Below the pieces are notes generated by a model. That model saw only the letters and a program-made list of their open reading frames with translations, searched no databases and was not told the DNA's origin. The position numbers and the translations under genes are program-made. Positions 8,374 through 17,974 of a DNA stretch of 64,000 nucleotides are shown one piece after another. Origin of the DNA: JAOUEA01 sp963719165 (GTDB taxonomy: Bacteria; Actinomycetota; UBA4738; HRBIN12); NCBI GenBank assembly GCA_963719165.1, contig CAVRAV010000001.1, forward strand, positions 1,426,001 through 1,490,000. Reading direction: 5' to 3'. Each line of letters begins with the position of its first letter. Within the stretch, counting starts at the first letter, position 1.

Positions 8374-9231
8374 TTACCGTTCCCGCGCCGCACGGAAGAG
8401 GGCGCGCAACTCGGCCTCGGGCGCGGTCTCCACGTCGATGCCCCGTTCGGCCGCCATCTCCGTGAACCGTTCGTAACGCACCGCGAACGTTCCCACGGTC
8501 CGTCGCAGGGCGCTCTCCGCATCGACGCCGCGCTTGCGCGCCACGGCCACCGCCGCGAACAAGACGTCGCCGAGCTCGGCCTCGGCTTCTTCGGCGCCCT
8601 GAGCACGCCCGAGCTCGTCGACTTCTTCGCGCAGCGCCTCCATGGCACCGTCCACGCTGCGCCACTCGAACCCCCACCCAGCGGCGCGGCGCTGGACCTT
8701 GGCGGCGCGCGCGAGCGCCGGCAGGGTGGCCGGGATGTCGTCGTTCACGCCCTTGCGACCGCCCGACTCGGCCGCCTTGAGTTTCTCCCAGTTCACGAGG
8801 ACCTCGTCGGCGTCCGCCACGTCGACGGTGCCGAACACGTGGGGGTGCCGGTAGACGAGCTTGTCGACGAGCCCGCGCGCCACGTCGTCGACGTCCCAGC
8901 GACCCTCGGAGGCCGCGATCTGCGCGTGGAAGACGACCTGCAGCAGGACGTCCCCGAGCTCGTCGCGGATGGCCTCGTCGTCCTCGGCCTCGACCGCTTC
9001 GATGAGCTCGTGCGTCTCCTCGAGGAGGTGCGGGGCGAGGGTCCTGTGGGTCTGCTCGGCGTCCCACGGGCAGCCGCCCGGCCCGCGCAAGCGGGCCATC
9101 ACCCTCACCAGATCGAGCAGGCGCCGCCCCTCTTGAGACGAAGGGACCGGGCCCTCGCCGACCCGGGGCTCGGCGTTCGGGCCTCCGGCGGCCGGCGGCC
9201 TGTCGTCGGGGTGGCCGGACGCCTCGGTCAC
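8374..9231 (-). CDS. mazG: Nucleoside triphosphate pyrophosphohydrolase MazG
   Basis: MazG cleaves (d)NTPs to the monophosphate and pyrophosphate and is thought to clean the nucleotide pool. The 285-aa protein has both all-alpha MazG repeats. The N-terminal one carries GGCPWDAEQTHRTL, the metal-binding EETHELIEAVE and RDELGDVLLQVVFHA. The C-terminal one carries LREEVDELGRA and AEAELGDVLFAAVAVAR, so the E-x-x-E...E-x-x-D metal ligands are present in both halves. Its start overlaps the upstream foldase gene by four bases (ATGA, 9228-9231). Confidence 0.95.
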   Translation of the reverse strand: MTEASGHPDDRPPAAGGPNAEPRVGEGPVPSSQEGRRLLDLVRVMARLRGPGGCPWDAEQTHRTLAPHLLEETHELIEAVEAEDDEAIRDELGDVLLQVVFHAQIAASEGRWDVDDVARGLVDKLVYRHPHVFGTVDVADADEVLVNWEKLKAAESGGRKGVNDDIPATLPALARAAKVQRRAAGWGFEWRSVDGAMEALREEVDELGRAQGAEEAEAELGDVLFAAVAVARKRGVDAESALRRTVGTFAVRYERFTEMAAERGIDVETAPEAELRALFRAARER

Positions 9232-10277
9232 GGCGTGGGACTGATGGCGGCGCTCGGGACGTCCGTCGCCGAGCCGGTGGCGCTCGGGTCCGTGCTCGTG
9301 ACCGCGACCACCGTCAGGGTCGGGATGTCATAGCGACCGTACTTCGGGTTCACCTCGACGCCTTGGTCCTGCGCCTGCTTGGTGAGCCAGTCGTTGAAGA
9401 TCTTGGAGGCCCCGCTTTGGACGAGCTGCGACTTGGCTTTGTCGAACGGCGTGACGGTCTTGTCGAGCAGCTTGATCACGTGCCATCCGTACTGGGTCTT
9501 GACCGGCTTGGAGACCTCGCCGACCGCCAGAGCGGCGGCGGCCTGTCCGAACTCGGCCACATAGCCCGAGGCCGGGGACGAGGGGAGCTTCCCCCCGTTC
9601 GTCTTGGCGCTCGGGTCGATGGACACGTCGTTGGCAAGGGCGGCGAAGTCGGCGTCGGTGAAGCCCGGCGCGGTGACCTTCTTGTAGACGGCCTGCGCCT
9701 CCGCCTGGGTCTTCACGAGGATGTGCTCTACCTCGACGTTCGTGAAGTCGAGGATCTGCTGCTGATACAGGGCCCTCAGCTGCGCGTCGGTCGACCCGGC
9801 CTCGCCGAGCTTCTTCTGGACGTCCTGGAAGAGCAGGACCTCGCGTCCCAATTCGTTGAGGTCGTCGCGTGAGAGGCCGCTCGACTGGAGCTGCTGGTCC
9901 ACCTTGTCCGCCCCCAACTGCTGGTCGAGGCTCGCGATGATGGCGGTGAGCGCCTGATCGGTCACGGTAACGTCGTTCTGGTCGGCGAACTCGCGCACGA
10001 AGGCGCCCTGGATCAGGTTGGAGAGCGCGAACCGGTTGCACGCCGCCTCGGCGGACTCCCCCGCCGTCGGCTGGCCGCATCCGCTCTGATTCAGCGCCCC
10101 GATGAAGGTGAACAGCTTCGCCTCGTGGGCCACCTGCTCGTCCGTGATCTGCGTGGATCCGGCGGTCGCGGCCGTCGTGCCGCTGACAGCCCCGTCGCCC
10201 TTGCTGCAGGCAGAGAAGAACAGGGCCGGCACGACGATCGCGGACACGACGATGAGGCGGTTCGTTCGGGGATGCAC
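9228..10277 (-). CDS. SurA/PrsA-like parvulin foldase lipoprotein
   Basis: This 349-aa extracytoplasmic peptidyl-prolyl isomerase has a signal peptide ending in the lipobox ALFFSAC (Cys24 lipidated). A SurA-N-like helical region (about 45-160) follows, then a PpiC/rotamase domain at about 190-285 (VEHILVKTQAEAQAVYKKV ... FGQAAAALAVGEVSKPV ... YGWHVIKLLDK). The GTG at 10277 gives MHPRTNRLIVV, a normal n-region; the longer frame to 10322 adds a non-signal-like extension. It sits between mfd and mazG as in many Actinobacteria, and mazG is translationally coupled to it. Confidence 0.9.
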   Translation of the reverse strand: MHPRTNRLIVVSAIVVPALFFSACSKGDGAVSGTTAATAGSTQITDEQVAHEAKLFTFIGALNQSGCGQPTAGESAEAACNRFALSNLIQGAFVREFADQNDVTVTDQALTAIIASLDQQLGADKVDQQLQSSGLSRDDLNELGREVLLFQDVQKKLGEAGSTDAQLRALYQQQILDFTNVEVEHILVKTQAEAQAVYKKVTAPGFTDADFAALANDVSIDPSAKTNGGKLPSSPASGYVAEFGQAAAALAVGEVSKPVKTQYGWHVIKLLDKTVTPFDKAKSQLVQSGASKIFNDWLTKQAQDQGVEVNPKYGRYDIPTLTVVAVTSTDPSATGSATDVPSAAISPTP

Positions 10278-10329
10278 GGCAACGAGTTTACGTGAAGCCC
10301 ACGCCCGGGCCCCCACCGTCACAGAACCG

Positions 10330-13300
10330 TCACGAGACCGGTTCGTCGTCCCCCTTGACCGCTTCCAGTAGCCACCGCTCGACGAAGCGCACGAGGTCCG
10401 TGCCGAAGACGCGCTCCGGCACGAGGTTCAGCGTGTGCGTCTCCTCATGGTAGGTGGCCTTGAAGACGCGTTCCTCGAGGTCGAAGCGCAGCTCGGGCGG
10501 GATCGCCACCGGGCTCAGCCGGACCTGGTCGCGGTACGTCGCTACGTCCTCGATGCCCAGCGCGCGGGCCGTGACCCGCAGGGAGGCGATCGCGAACAAG
10601 GTCTCCACCTGTTGGGGAAGCGCGCCGTAGCGGTCCACGGTCTGCGCGCGGATCTCCTCGAGAGCCGCATGGTCGGCGGCGAGAGAGATACGGCGGTAGA
10701 GCTCCAGGCGCAGCGCCTCCTGAGCGACCCACCCCGGAGGGATGTATGCCTTCACCGGCAGGTCGATACGCAGTTCCTTGTCCTGGGGGATCTCCTCGCC
10801 CTTCATCTCCGCCATGGATTCCTGGAGGATCCGCGCGTACGCATCGAAGCCCACCGCCGCGATGTGACCGTGCTGCTCGGCGCCCAGGATGTTCCCCGCG
10901 CCGCGGATCTCCAGGTCCCGCAGCGCGATCTGGAACCCGCTGCCCAGCGCCTGATGCTTGCTGATCGTGGCGAGCCGTTCGCGGGCCTCGTCCGTCATCT
11001 CGCGCTGCGGTGGGAAGAAGAGGTAGGCGAAGGCCCGCTCCGTCGAGCGGCCCACGCGTCCCCGCAGCTGGTACATCTGCGCCAGTCCGAGCCGATGCGC
11101 GGAGTCGACGATGAGGGTGTTCGCGTTCGGCACGTCGAGGCCCGATTCGATGATGGTGGAACACACGAGGATGTCGGCGTCTCGGTCCCAGAACCGCATC
11201 ATCTGGGCCTCGAGGACGTCTTCGTCCATCTTGCCGTGCGCCACGACCACCCGGACGCCGGGCAGCTGGTCCTGGAGCCAGGCAGCCTGGCGATCGATGG
11301 TGGCCACGCGGTTGTGCACCCAGAAGACCTGTCCCTCACGCAGGAGCTCGCGGCGGATCGCACCGAGCGCGAGCCCCTCGTCGTAGGCGCCCACGTAGGT
11401 GAGGACCGGTTGACGGTCCTCCGGCGGGGTATCGATCGTCGACATCTCCCGGATGCCCGTGAGGGCCATCTCGAGCGTGCGCGGGATCGGCGTGGCGGTC
11501 ATGGTGAGCACGTCCACGCTCGCGCGGAATTGCTTCAGTCGTTCCTTGTGCCCGACCCCGAAGCGTTGCTCCTCATCCACGACCAGGAGCCCGAGGTCCT
11601 CGAACGCCATGTCCTTGCCGAGGAGCCGGTGGGTACCGATCACCACGTCCACCTTGCCCGCCACCACCTCGGCGACGATCGCCTTCTGCTCGGTGGGGCT
11701 CACGAATCGGCTGAGCATCTTCACCGTCACCGGGAACGGGGCGAATCGCTCGCTGAAGGTGATGAAGTGCTGCTCGGCCAGGAGGGTGGTGGGGACCAGC
11801 ACGGCGACCTGCTTGCCCTCCATCACGGCCTTGAACGCCGCTCGCAGCGCGATCTCTGTCTTGCCGAAACCCACGTCGCCGCAGATCAGCCGGTCCATGG
11901 GCCGCGGCCGTTCCATGTCGCGCTTGACCTCGTCGATGGCCGTGACCTGGTCCCCGGTCTCCTCGTGCGGGAAGGCGTCTTCGAGCTCCGCCTGCCAGGG
12001 GGTGTCGGGCCCGAACGCATGGCCGGGCACCGCCATGCGCACCGTGTAGAGGCGGACGAGCTCGCCGGCCATGTCCTTCACGGCCTTCTTGACCTTGGCC
12101 GTCGCGCGCGTCCAGTCCGAGCCTCCCATGCGATGCACGCGCGGGTGATCGCCGCCCACGTAGCGGGCCACCATCCCCACCTGGTCCGACGGCACGAACA
12201 GCCTGTCCCCCGCCGCGTATTCGAGGATCAGGTAGTCGCGCTCGGCGCCGGCGAGCTCCCTGTGGGTGATCCCCACGTAGGTGCCCACGCCGTGGATCCG
12301 GTGCACCGCGTAGTCGCCCGGCTCCAGCTCATCCGCGATCGACTCGGTCCGCCGGCTCGTGAAGCGCGGTGCCGTTCGGGTGTGGCGTCGCGAACCGAAC
12401 AGGTCCTCCTCCGTGGCGACCGCGAGCCGCTCGGCCGGGAACACGAACCCTCGCGTCAGCGGGGCCTCCACCGTCTCAACCTTTGCGTCCGCGACGACCT
12501 CGCTCACCCTGGCGAGCGAGCCGTGGCCCCGAGCGGACAGCACGAGCCGGTACCCCTGCGCGGAGAGCTCCGTGAGGCGCGCGGCGAGCTCCTGCGGGTT
12601 CCCCTGTGCCGTTCCCCAGTGATCGAGGCCGAGGTCCACGCCCTCGGTGAACTCGGTCAGCCTGAGTTGCACGCGATCGCCCAGCGCCTCCTCGAGGGGA
12701 TGGAGGGCCCGCGCCGCAGGCCAGGCGATGGCGTCGGCGAGCGCCTCCCCTTCCTCGTGCGCTTGACGGGCCCGGTCCAGGGTCCGGTGTGCCTGTGTGA
12801 CGACCGTCCACGCGCCGTCGGGGAGCAGCTCCGCGGGGGTCGGCAGATGGTCGAACAGGAACGGGGCGAGCGTCTCGGCCCCCTCAACGAAGAGGCCGTC
12901 GGCGAGGCGCTGGAGCTGGTCGGCGAAACGCTCGGCGTGCACGGACGCGGCTTCCCCCGCCCGCGCGCGAAGCGCATCGTCCGGGATCAGCTCGCGCACG
13001 GGCGGGACATCGACCCGGGCGATCTTCTCGGTGGACAGCTGCGTCGAGGGGACGAACGCGCGCAGGGACTCGATCTCATCACCCCAGTACTCCAGCCGAA
13101 CGGGCCGGCGCGCCGTTCCCGGGAACACGTCCATAACGCCGCCGCGCACGGCGAACTCTCCCCGGTGTTCCACCACGTCGGCGCGCGCGTAGCCGAGGTC
13201 CACCAGCGTGCCGGCGAGGGCGTCCGGAGGCAGTTCGCGGCCAGCCTCGAGCACGAGCGACTCGACGGTGCCGAGCGTGGGGATGACACCCTGCATCGCC

Positions 13301-13665
13301 GCGAGCGCGGGCGCGACCAGGACGAACGCTCCCTCGGCCGCGCGCAGGCGCTCGAGCGCGCTCGCGCGGCGAGCGGCCACTTCGGGCGCGGGCGAGATGC
13401 CTTCGTACGGGAGAGCCTCCCAGGCGGGGAGATGCGCCACCGACGCCGGGCCGAGGTAAGCGACGAGGTCGGCCGCCAACGATTCCGCCTCATGGGGGCC
13501 GGGTGTCACCGCGAGGACCGGCGCCTCGAGCGCCACGGCAACGGCGGCCGTCACCAGATCCTCGGCGGCCTGGGCCCGGGCCACGACGGGGCGCGCCCGC
13601 TCGAGCAGCAAGCGCTCGAACGGCTCCGACGCAACCATGGCGTCGACGATCTCCCGCAGGCTCAC
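10330..13665 (-). CDS. mfd: Transcription-repair coupling factor Mfd
   Basis: Mfd is a DNA translocase that removes stalled RNA polymerase and recruits UvrA. The 1111-aa length is normal. In order it shows the UvrB-homology N-terminal region (PAWEALPYEGISPAPEV ... LVDLGYARADVVEHRGEFAVRG), the CarD-like RNA-polymerase-interacting domain around residue 440-520 (ELEPGDYAVHRIHGVGTYVG), Walker A GDVGFGKTEIALRAAF, the DEEQ box VVDEEQRFGVGHKERLK, motif III TATPIPRTLEM, a second RecA lobe with QLRGRVGRS, and the C-terminal TRCF domain. It starts at ATG 13665, after a strong hairpin in the spacer from pth. Confidence 0.97.
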   Translation of the reverse strand: MSLREIVDAMVASEPFERLLLERARPVVARAQAAEDLVTAAVAVALEAPVLAVTPGPHEAESLAADLVAYLGPASVAHLPAWEALPYEGISPAPEVAARRASALERLRAAEGAFVLVAPALAAMQGVIPTLGTVESLVLEAGRELPPDALAGTLVDLGYARADVVEHRGEFAVRGGVMDVFPGTARRPVRLEYWGDEIESLRAFVPSTQLSTEKIARVDVPPVRELIPDDALRARAGEAASVHAERFADQLQRLADGLFVEGAETLAPFLFDHLPTPAELLPDGAWTVVTQAHRTLDRARQAHEEGEALADAIAWPAARALHPLEEALGDRVQLRLTEFTEGVDLGLDHWGTAQGNPQELAARLTELSAQGYRLVLSARGHGSLARVSEVVADAKVETVEAPLTRGFVFPAERLAVATEEDLFGSRRHTRTAPRFTSRRTESIADELEPGDYAVHRIHGVGTYVGITHRELAGAERDYLILEYAAGDRLFVPSDQVGMVARYVGGDHPRVHRMGGSDWTRATAKVKKAVKDMAGELVRLYTVRMAVPGHAFGPDTPWQAELEDAFPHEETGDQVTAIDEVKRDMERPRPMDRLICGDVGFGKTEIALRAAFKAVMEGKQVAVLVPTTLLAEQHFITFSERFAPFPVTVKMLSRFVSPTEQKAIVAEVVAGKVDVVIGTHRLLGKDMAFEDLGLLVVDEEQRFGVGHKERLKQFRASVDVLTMTATPIPRTLEMALTGIREMSTIDTPPEDRQPVLTYVGAYDEGLALGAIRRELLREGQVFWVHNRVATIDRQAAWLQDQLPGVRVVVAHGKMDEDVLEAQMMRFWDRDADILVCSTIIESGLDVPNANTLIVDSAHRLGLAQMYQLRGRVGRSTERAFAYLFFPPQREMTDEARERLATISKHQALGSGFQIALRDLEIRGAGNILGAEQHGHIAAVGFDAYARILQESMAEMKGEEIPQDKELRIDLPVKAYIPPGWVAQEALRLELYRRISLAADHAALEEIRAQTVDRYGALPQQVETLFAIASLRVTARALGIEDVATYRDQVRLSPVAIPPELRFDLEERVFKATYHEETHTLNLVPERVFGTDLVRFVERWLLEAVKGDDEPVS

Positions 13666-13690
13666 CCGACCTCCCGAACATGCACGAAGA

Positions 13691-13713
13691 GCCCCGCCGC
13701 GGTGCGGCGGGGC
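13691..13713 (-). terminator. Perfect 10-bp GC hairpin between pth and mfd
   Basis: GCCCCGCCGC, loop GGT, then GCGGCGGGGC form a perfect 10-bp stem in the 129-base spacer. It lies downstream of pth and just upstream of mfd. No U-run follows on either strand, so it is a rho-independent-like terminator of the U-less type seen in high-GC genomes, or an attenuator for mfd. The structure is certain; the function is inferred. Confidence 0.6.
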
Positions 13714-13794
13714 GAAATCACACCCATCCTACCGGCGACCGACCGGATGGGTGGCTCCGACGTTCGGCCCAGACCCTCGGTTCGTCGCTAGGTT

Positions 13795-14376
13795 TCAGGC
13801 GCCCGGCCCGGAGCCGTTGTATCGATCCTGGGTCGCCTCGAGGCCGTCGGCGATCAGGGAGCGAACGGCGTCGGCCGCGTGCTCGGCGAGGATCGCGAGG
13901 TCGGTCTGAAGGCGCTTGGGGGTTGGCTCCAGTACGAAATCCGCCGGGTCCTGGCGCCCGGGCGGTCGCCCGATCCCCACGCGCACCCGAGAGAAGTCAC
14001 CCGTGCCGAGGGCCTGCTGCAGCGAACGCAGGCCGTTGTGACCGCCGTTGCCACCGCCCGCTTTCACACGCAGGGTGTCGGGCGGGATGTCGAGCTCGTC
14101 GTGCACGGCCACGATCTGCCCTGCGACGATCCCGTGCTTCTTGGCCAGGCTCGCGTAGGACGGGCCCGACTCGTTCATGAACCGGGTCGAGCGCGCCAAC
14201 AGGACCCGTTCGCCGGCCTCATGCGTCTCCGCGACCTCGACCGGCAGGAAGCGTGACTTGCGGAACCGGGCACCGTCGTCGCGCGCCAGCGCCGCGATCA
14301 CCAGACGGCCGATGTTGTGGCGGGAGGTCGCGTACCGGTCGCCGGGGTTGCCGAGACCCGCGACGAGCCACGGCAT
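13795..14376 (-). CDS. pth: Peptidyl-tRNA hydrolase
   Basis: Pth recycles tRNA by cleaving the ester bond of peptidyl-tRNA that drops off ribosomes. The 193-aa protein has the family N-terminus VAGLGNPGDRYATSRHNIG with the catalytic histidine, the STRFMNESGP loop with the substrate-binding Asn, VHDELDIPPDTLRVKAGGG with the catalytic Asp, GGHNGLRSL and VRVGIGRPPG. The gene starts three bases after the rplY stop, forming the usual rplY-pth pair. Confidence 0.96.
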   Translation of the reverse strand: MPWLVAGLGNPGDRYATSRHNIGRLVIAALARDDGARFRKSRFLPVEVAETHEAGERVLLARSTRFMNESGPSYASLAKKHGIVAGQIVAVHDELDIPPDTLRVKAGGGNGGHNGLRSLQQALGTGDFSRVRVGIGRPPGRQDPADFVLEPTPKRLQTDLAILAEHAADAVRSLIADGLEATQDRYNGSGPGA

Positions 14377-14379
14377 CGA

Positions 14380-15078
14380 TCAGGCCTCGTCCCCGCCCTC
14401 CTCGGGGGCGGGCGCCTCGTCGGCGCCCTCCTCCTCCGCGGCCTCGGGCTCTTCGCCCTCTTCCGCGGCGGGCACCGCCTCGACGCCCTCTTCGCCGGGA
14501 ACGGAGAGGTCTGCCTCCACGCGCAGCACCGCGGGCGTGATGATCGACAGGACGGCGTCCTCCGGGCTCGTGACGATCAGCACGCCATCGGGAGCCGCGA
14601 GGTCGCTCACGTGGACCATCCCGCCCAGCTCGATGTCGGTGACGTCCACCTCGATCTGATCGGGGACGTCCTGCGGGAAGCACTCCACGGTCACCTCGCG
14701 CAGGTGGTGCTCCACGACACCGCCCTCCTTCACGCCGGCGGCCTCGCCGGTCTCCACCACCGGCACGCTCGCCGTGATGGTCTGGGTTCTGCTCACGGCA
14801 AGGAAGTCGATGTGCAGCAGGGTGTTGTGGACGTGGTCGCGCTGGATCTCCCGCGCCATGGCGAGATGGTCCTGCCCGTCGACGACGAGATCCACGAGCG
14901 CGTTCGAACCCGCGCCGCCGTGGAGGACGCGGAACATCTCGCGTGCGTCGACGGACAGCGCGACAGGGTCGACGCCCTGTCCGTAGAGCACGCCCGGGAC
15001 CCGTCCGGCCGCGCGTAGCTTCCGCGCCACGCCCTTACCTGTGTCCTCACGTTTGTCTGCATGCAGCTTGGTTTCCAT
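14380..15078 (-). CDS. rplY: 50S ribosomal protein bL25, long CTC form
   Basis: bL25 binds 5S rRNA. The 232-aa product is the long CTC/TL5 type: an N-terminal bL25 domain (REDTGKGVARKLRAAGRVPG, VLYG, about 1-95) and a C-terminal beta domain (about 96-185, VSVPVVETGEAAGVKEGG-like region and DVPDQIEVDVTDIELG). The tail is about 45 residues of almost only Glu/Ala/Asp, as in other actinobacterial CTC proteins. It is cotranscribed with pth (three-base gap). Confidence 0.95.
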   Translation of the reverse strand: METKLHADKREDTGKGVARKLRAAGRVPGVLYGQGVDPVALSVDAREMFRVLHGGAGSNALVDLVVDGQDHLAMAREIQRDHVHNTLLHIDFLAVSRTQTITASVPVVETGEAAGVKEGGVVEHHLREVTVECFPQDVPDQIEVDVTDIELGGMVHVSDLAAPDGVLIVTSPEDAVLSIITPAVLRVEADLSVPGEEGVEAVPAAEEGEEPEAAEEEGADEAPAPEEGGDEA

Positions 15079-15170
15079 GGCGAACGGATCCTCGCGACGA
15101 AGGGGAACGCGCCGATTGTACGGAAAACCGGACCCATGCAGACCGGGATCGGGCCGGAGCCCCGATCGGC

Positions 15171-16151
15171 TCAGACCTGGTTGTGGCCGCCGAAGATCTC
15201 GCTAACGCTGGAGTCCTCGAAGACGGCTCGCAGGGCGCTCGCGATGAGCGGAGCGATGGACAGGACCCGCAGCTTGGCGAACGAACGCTCCTGCGGGATC
15301 GGCACCGTGTTCGTGACCACCACCTGCGAGATCGGGGCCTCCTCGAGGGCTTGGCGCGCCTTGCCGCTGAAGATCCCGTGCGTGGCGCCCACGAAGATGG
15401 GACCCGCTCCCTGGGCCGCCAGCGTCTGGGCGCCCTTGGCGACGGTCCCCGCCGTGTCGATCATGTCGTCGACGATCACGCACGGACGACCCTCGACCTC
15501 GCCCACCACGGCCATCTCCTCGATCTTGTGCGCCTCCTTGCGCGAACGACGCTTATAGAGGAACGCGAGGTCGGCGTGCAGGTACTCGCGCAAGCGCTCG
15601 GCGGTCTTGATGCGGCCCGCGTCGGGGGCCACCACCACGAGATCGTCGCCGTGCAGGCCGACCTCGTCCTTCAGGTAGTGCGACAGGATCGGCAGCGCGG
15701 TCAGATGATCGAACGGGGCGTCGAAGAACCCCTGGATCTGGCCCGAGTGAAGGTCGACGCTCACGACCCGGTCGGCCCCGGCCGTGGTGAGGAGGTCGGC
15801 CACGAGCTTGGCGCTGATCGGCTCACGGGCCATCGCCTTCTTGTCCTGGCGCGAGTAGCCGTAGTAGGGGATCACCGCGCTGATCCGCTTGGCCGAGGCA
15901 CGTTTCAGCGCGTCGATCATGATCAGCTGCTCCATGATGGCCTCGTTGAGCGGCTCATAGTGCGTCTGCACCACGAAGCAGTCCGCCCCACGCGCGCTCT
16001 CCTCGGCGCGGAAGTAGATCTCCCCGGAGGCGAATCGTCGCAGCTGGGCCTCGCTCACCGGGATGCCGAGGCAGTCGGCGATCTCGTGTCCTAGCGCGGG
16101 ATGGATCGTGCCGGTGAACAGCATCATCCGCTTCTTCGTGATGATCTCCAC
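15171..16151 (-). CDS. prs: Ribose-phosphate pyrophosphokinase (PRPP synthetase)
   Basis: The enzyme makes PRPP from ribose 5-phosphate and ATP, feeding purine, pyrimidine, His and Trp synthesis. The 326-aa protein has two phosphoribosyltransferase-type domains. Visible are RFASGEIYFRAEESARGADC, VIPYYGYSRQDKK, the metal site VDLHSGQIQGFFD, VVAPDAGRIKTAERL, and the PRPP loop CVIVDDMIDTAGT. It lies nine bases after the glmU start region's upstream partner (glmU-prs tandem), the standard actinobacterial order. Confidence 0.96.
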   Translation of the reverse strand: MEIITKKRMMLFTGTIHPALGHEIADCLGIPVSEAQLRRFASGEIYFRAEESARGADCFVVQTHYEPLNEAIMEQLIMIDALKRASAKRISAVIPYYGYSRQDKKAMAREPISAKLVADLLTTAGADRVVSVDLHSGQIQGFFDAPFDHLTALPILSHYLKDEVGLHGDDLVVVAPDAGRIKTAERLREYLHADLAFLYKRRSRKEAHKIEEMAVVGEVEGRPCVIVDDMIDTAGTVAKGAQTLAAQGAGPIFVGATHGIFSGKARQALEEAPISQVVVTNTVPIPQERSFAKLRVLSIAPLIASALRAVFEDSSVSEIFGGHNQV

Positions 16152-16160
16152 GGCGCTCTC

Positions 16161-17591
16161 CTAACCTCGCTCGGTCCGGGCGCGGTGCTCCGCGTCCTTG
16201 CGCTTGCGATACCCCTCGATCACCCGCTGCTCCCCGCGCTCGACCGCCAGGGCCCCCGGCGGCACGTCCTTCGAGATCACGGACCCCGCCGCCGTGACGG
16301 CCTCGCGGCCCACGCGCACCGGCGCCACCAGGATGGTATCCGAACCCGTGCGGGCTCCGTCCTCGACGACCGTGCGGTGCTTGGCATAGCCGTCGTAGTT
16401 CGCGGTGATGTTTCCGGCCCCGATGTTCACACCGTCCCCGATGTCGGCGTCGCCCACGTACGACAGGTGCGGCACCTTCGATCCGCGGCCCACGCTCACG
16501 TTCTTCAGATCCACGAACGCCCCCACCTTGGCCTCGTCCGCTAAGACGACCCCGGGGCGCATGCGCACGAACGGTCCCACGGTCACGTCGCGACCCAGAC
16601 GAGCACCCAGGAGCACGGCGAAGGTCACCTCGCTGCCGTCTCCCACCTCCGCGTCCACCAGCCGCGTCGACGGCCCGATCGCGCAGCCGACCCCCACCCG
16701 CGTTCGGCCCTCGAGGAAGGACATCGGACGGATCACGGTGTCGGGTCCGATGGCCACGTCCACGTCGATGTACGTCGTGGCCGGGTCGATCAGCGTGACG
16801 CCGCCCGCGAGGTGCCCGGCGTTGATCCGACCGCGGACGACGCGCTCCACGGCGGCCAGCCCGGCGCGCGAGTTGAGCCCCATCGCGCCTCCCGTGTCCA
16901 CCGGCACGACCGTGACCCTGAGGCCGTCGGCGAGCAGGAGCGGGATCACGCGATTCAGGTAGTACTCCCGCTGCCGGTTCTTGCGATCCAGCCGGGGAAG
17001 GGCACGGAAGAGCTCGGAGCGGCGAAACGCGAACAGCATGATCGAGACCTCGCGGATCGCCTGCACGTCCGGAGGCGCGTCCTCCTGCTCGACGATCTCG
17101 ACCAGGCGGCGGCCCTCACGAACCACCCGGCCGTAGCCGCCCGGATCGTCCAACTCGGTGGCCGCGATGGTGGCGGCGACGCGCGAACGCCGATGCGAGG
17201 TGACGAGCGCCTTCACATCGTCCGCGGTCACCGGATCGAAGTCACCGCCCATCACGAGCACGTCGTCGACCCGGCCGACCTTGGACCGGGCGACGCTGAC
17301 GGCGTCGCCGGTGCCGAGCTGGCGGGGCTGCCGGACGAACACGGGGGCGGGCGAGAGCGTCCAGGAGCGCACCGCGGCCTCGACCTCGTCGGCGCCGTGG
17401 CCGACGACCACCACGACCTTCTTGGGTCGCGCCGCCATGCCGGCTTGCAACACGTGCCAGAGGGCGGGACGGCCGCACACGGGTTGGAGGACCTTGGGTG
17501 TGGAGGACTTCAGGCGCTTGCCCCGGCCCGCGGCGAGTACCACGAGGGCCAGGGAGCGGGAGGACTTGGACGTCGTCGGCTCGGTCAACAC
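16161..17591 (-). CDS. glmU: Bifunctional GlmU: GlcNAc-1-P uridyltransferase / GlcN-1-P acetyltransferase
   Basis: GlmU makes UDP-GlcNAc for peptidoglycan. The 476-aa protein begins with the nucleotidyltransferase motif VLAAGRGKRLKSSTPKVLQ and contains GTGDAVSVARSKV. From about residue 260 it becomes a left-handed beta-helix with hexapeptide repeats (GVTLIDPATTYIDVDVAIG ..., KVPHLSYVGDADIGDGVNI), ending in an Arg/Lys-rich tail. The start is GTG 17591 (MLTEPTT), because sequence above it is not family-like and runs into the tRNA leader region. It precedes prs on the same strand, with a nine-base gap. Confidence 0.94.
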   Translation of the reverse strand: MLTEPTTSKSSRSLALVVLAAGRGKRLKSSTPKVLQPVCGRPALWHVLQAGMAARPKKVVVVVGHGADEVEAAVRSWTLSPAPVFVRQPRQLGTGDAVSVARSKVGRVDDVLVMGGDFDPVTADDVKALVTSHRRSRVAATIAATELDDPGGYGRVVREGRRLVEIVEQEDAPPDVQAIREVSIMLFAFRRSELFRALPRLDRKNRQREYYLNRVIPLLLADGLRVTVVPVDTGGAMGLNSRAGLAAVERVVRGRINAGHLAGGVTLIDPATTYIDVDVAIGPDTVIRPMSFLEGRTRVGVGCAIGPSTRLVDAEVGDGSEVTFAVLLGARLGRDVTVGPFVRMRPGVVLADEAKVGAFVDLKNVSVGRGSKVPHLSYVGDADIGDGVNIGAGNITANYDGYAKHRTVVEDGARTGSDTILVAPVRVGREAVTAAGSVISKDVPPGALAVERGEQRVIEGYRKRKDAEHRARTERG

Positions 17592-17784
17592 GCTTCCCGG
17601 GTCGAGGGGTCCGTATCGTCCCACATCGACGAGGGGGCGGCGACCCACCGCACGGAAGGCGGAGAGCCTCGGCGGCGTCGCGGAGATGCTGGAGGAGCTT
17701 CGCCCCGCCGTGCGAGGAACGGACCACGCTGCCTTCGTGGACACGACGATCAGTCAGACGCGGCAGAAGCGCGTTCCAGCGTTG

Positions 17785-17855
17785 TTCCGGGGGGAGGGGT
17801 CGAACCTCCATCCCAGGCTCCAAAGGCCCGTGTCTTGCCGTTAGACCACCCCGGA
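17785..17855 (-). tRNA. tRNA-Gln (anticodon UUG)
   Basis: Read on the minus strand, a full cloverleaf can be folded. The acceptor stem TCCGGGG/CCCCGGA has 7 bp, the D arm is GTC...GAC, the anticodon stem CGGGC/GCCTG has loop CTTTGGA (anticodon TTG), and the T arm is GGAGG-TTCGACC-CCTCC with discriminator A. The 3' CCA is not encoded (the next bases are CA). It sits between glmU and a divergent lipoprotein gene, matching the tRNA-Gln next to glmU in other Actinobacteria. Confidence 0.93.
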
Positions 17856-17974
17856 TCGCCACACAGATTAGGCGCTCGGACGGCCCGAGCACGCGTGCGC
17901 GGCGGCGGGCCGAGGCATCCCTCCGCTCAACGGTCGCGCTGGGCACCACGCATCGACCCTGGCACGATGCGAGG

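Noticed and set aside
10435..13791. Open frame of about 1118 codons on the plus strand opposite mfd
   Set aside because: It is the antisense shadow of mfd. The translation is His/Arg/Gly-rich with no motif, and mfd itself has every expected domain.
17498..17974. Upstream extension of the PD40 lipoprotein from 17498
   Set aside because: It would run through the tRNA-Gln gene and the glmU 5' end; the signal peptide starts at ATG 17975.
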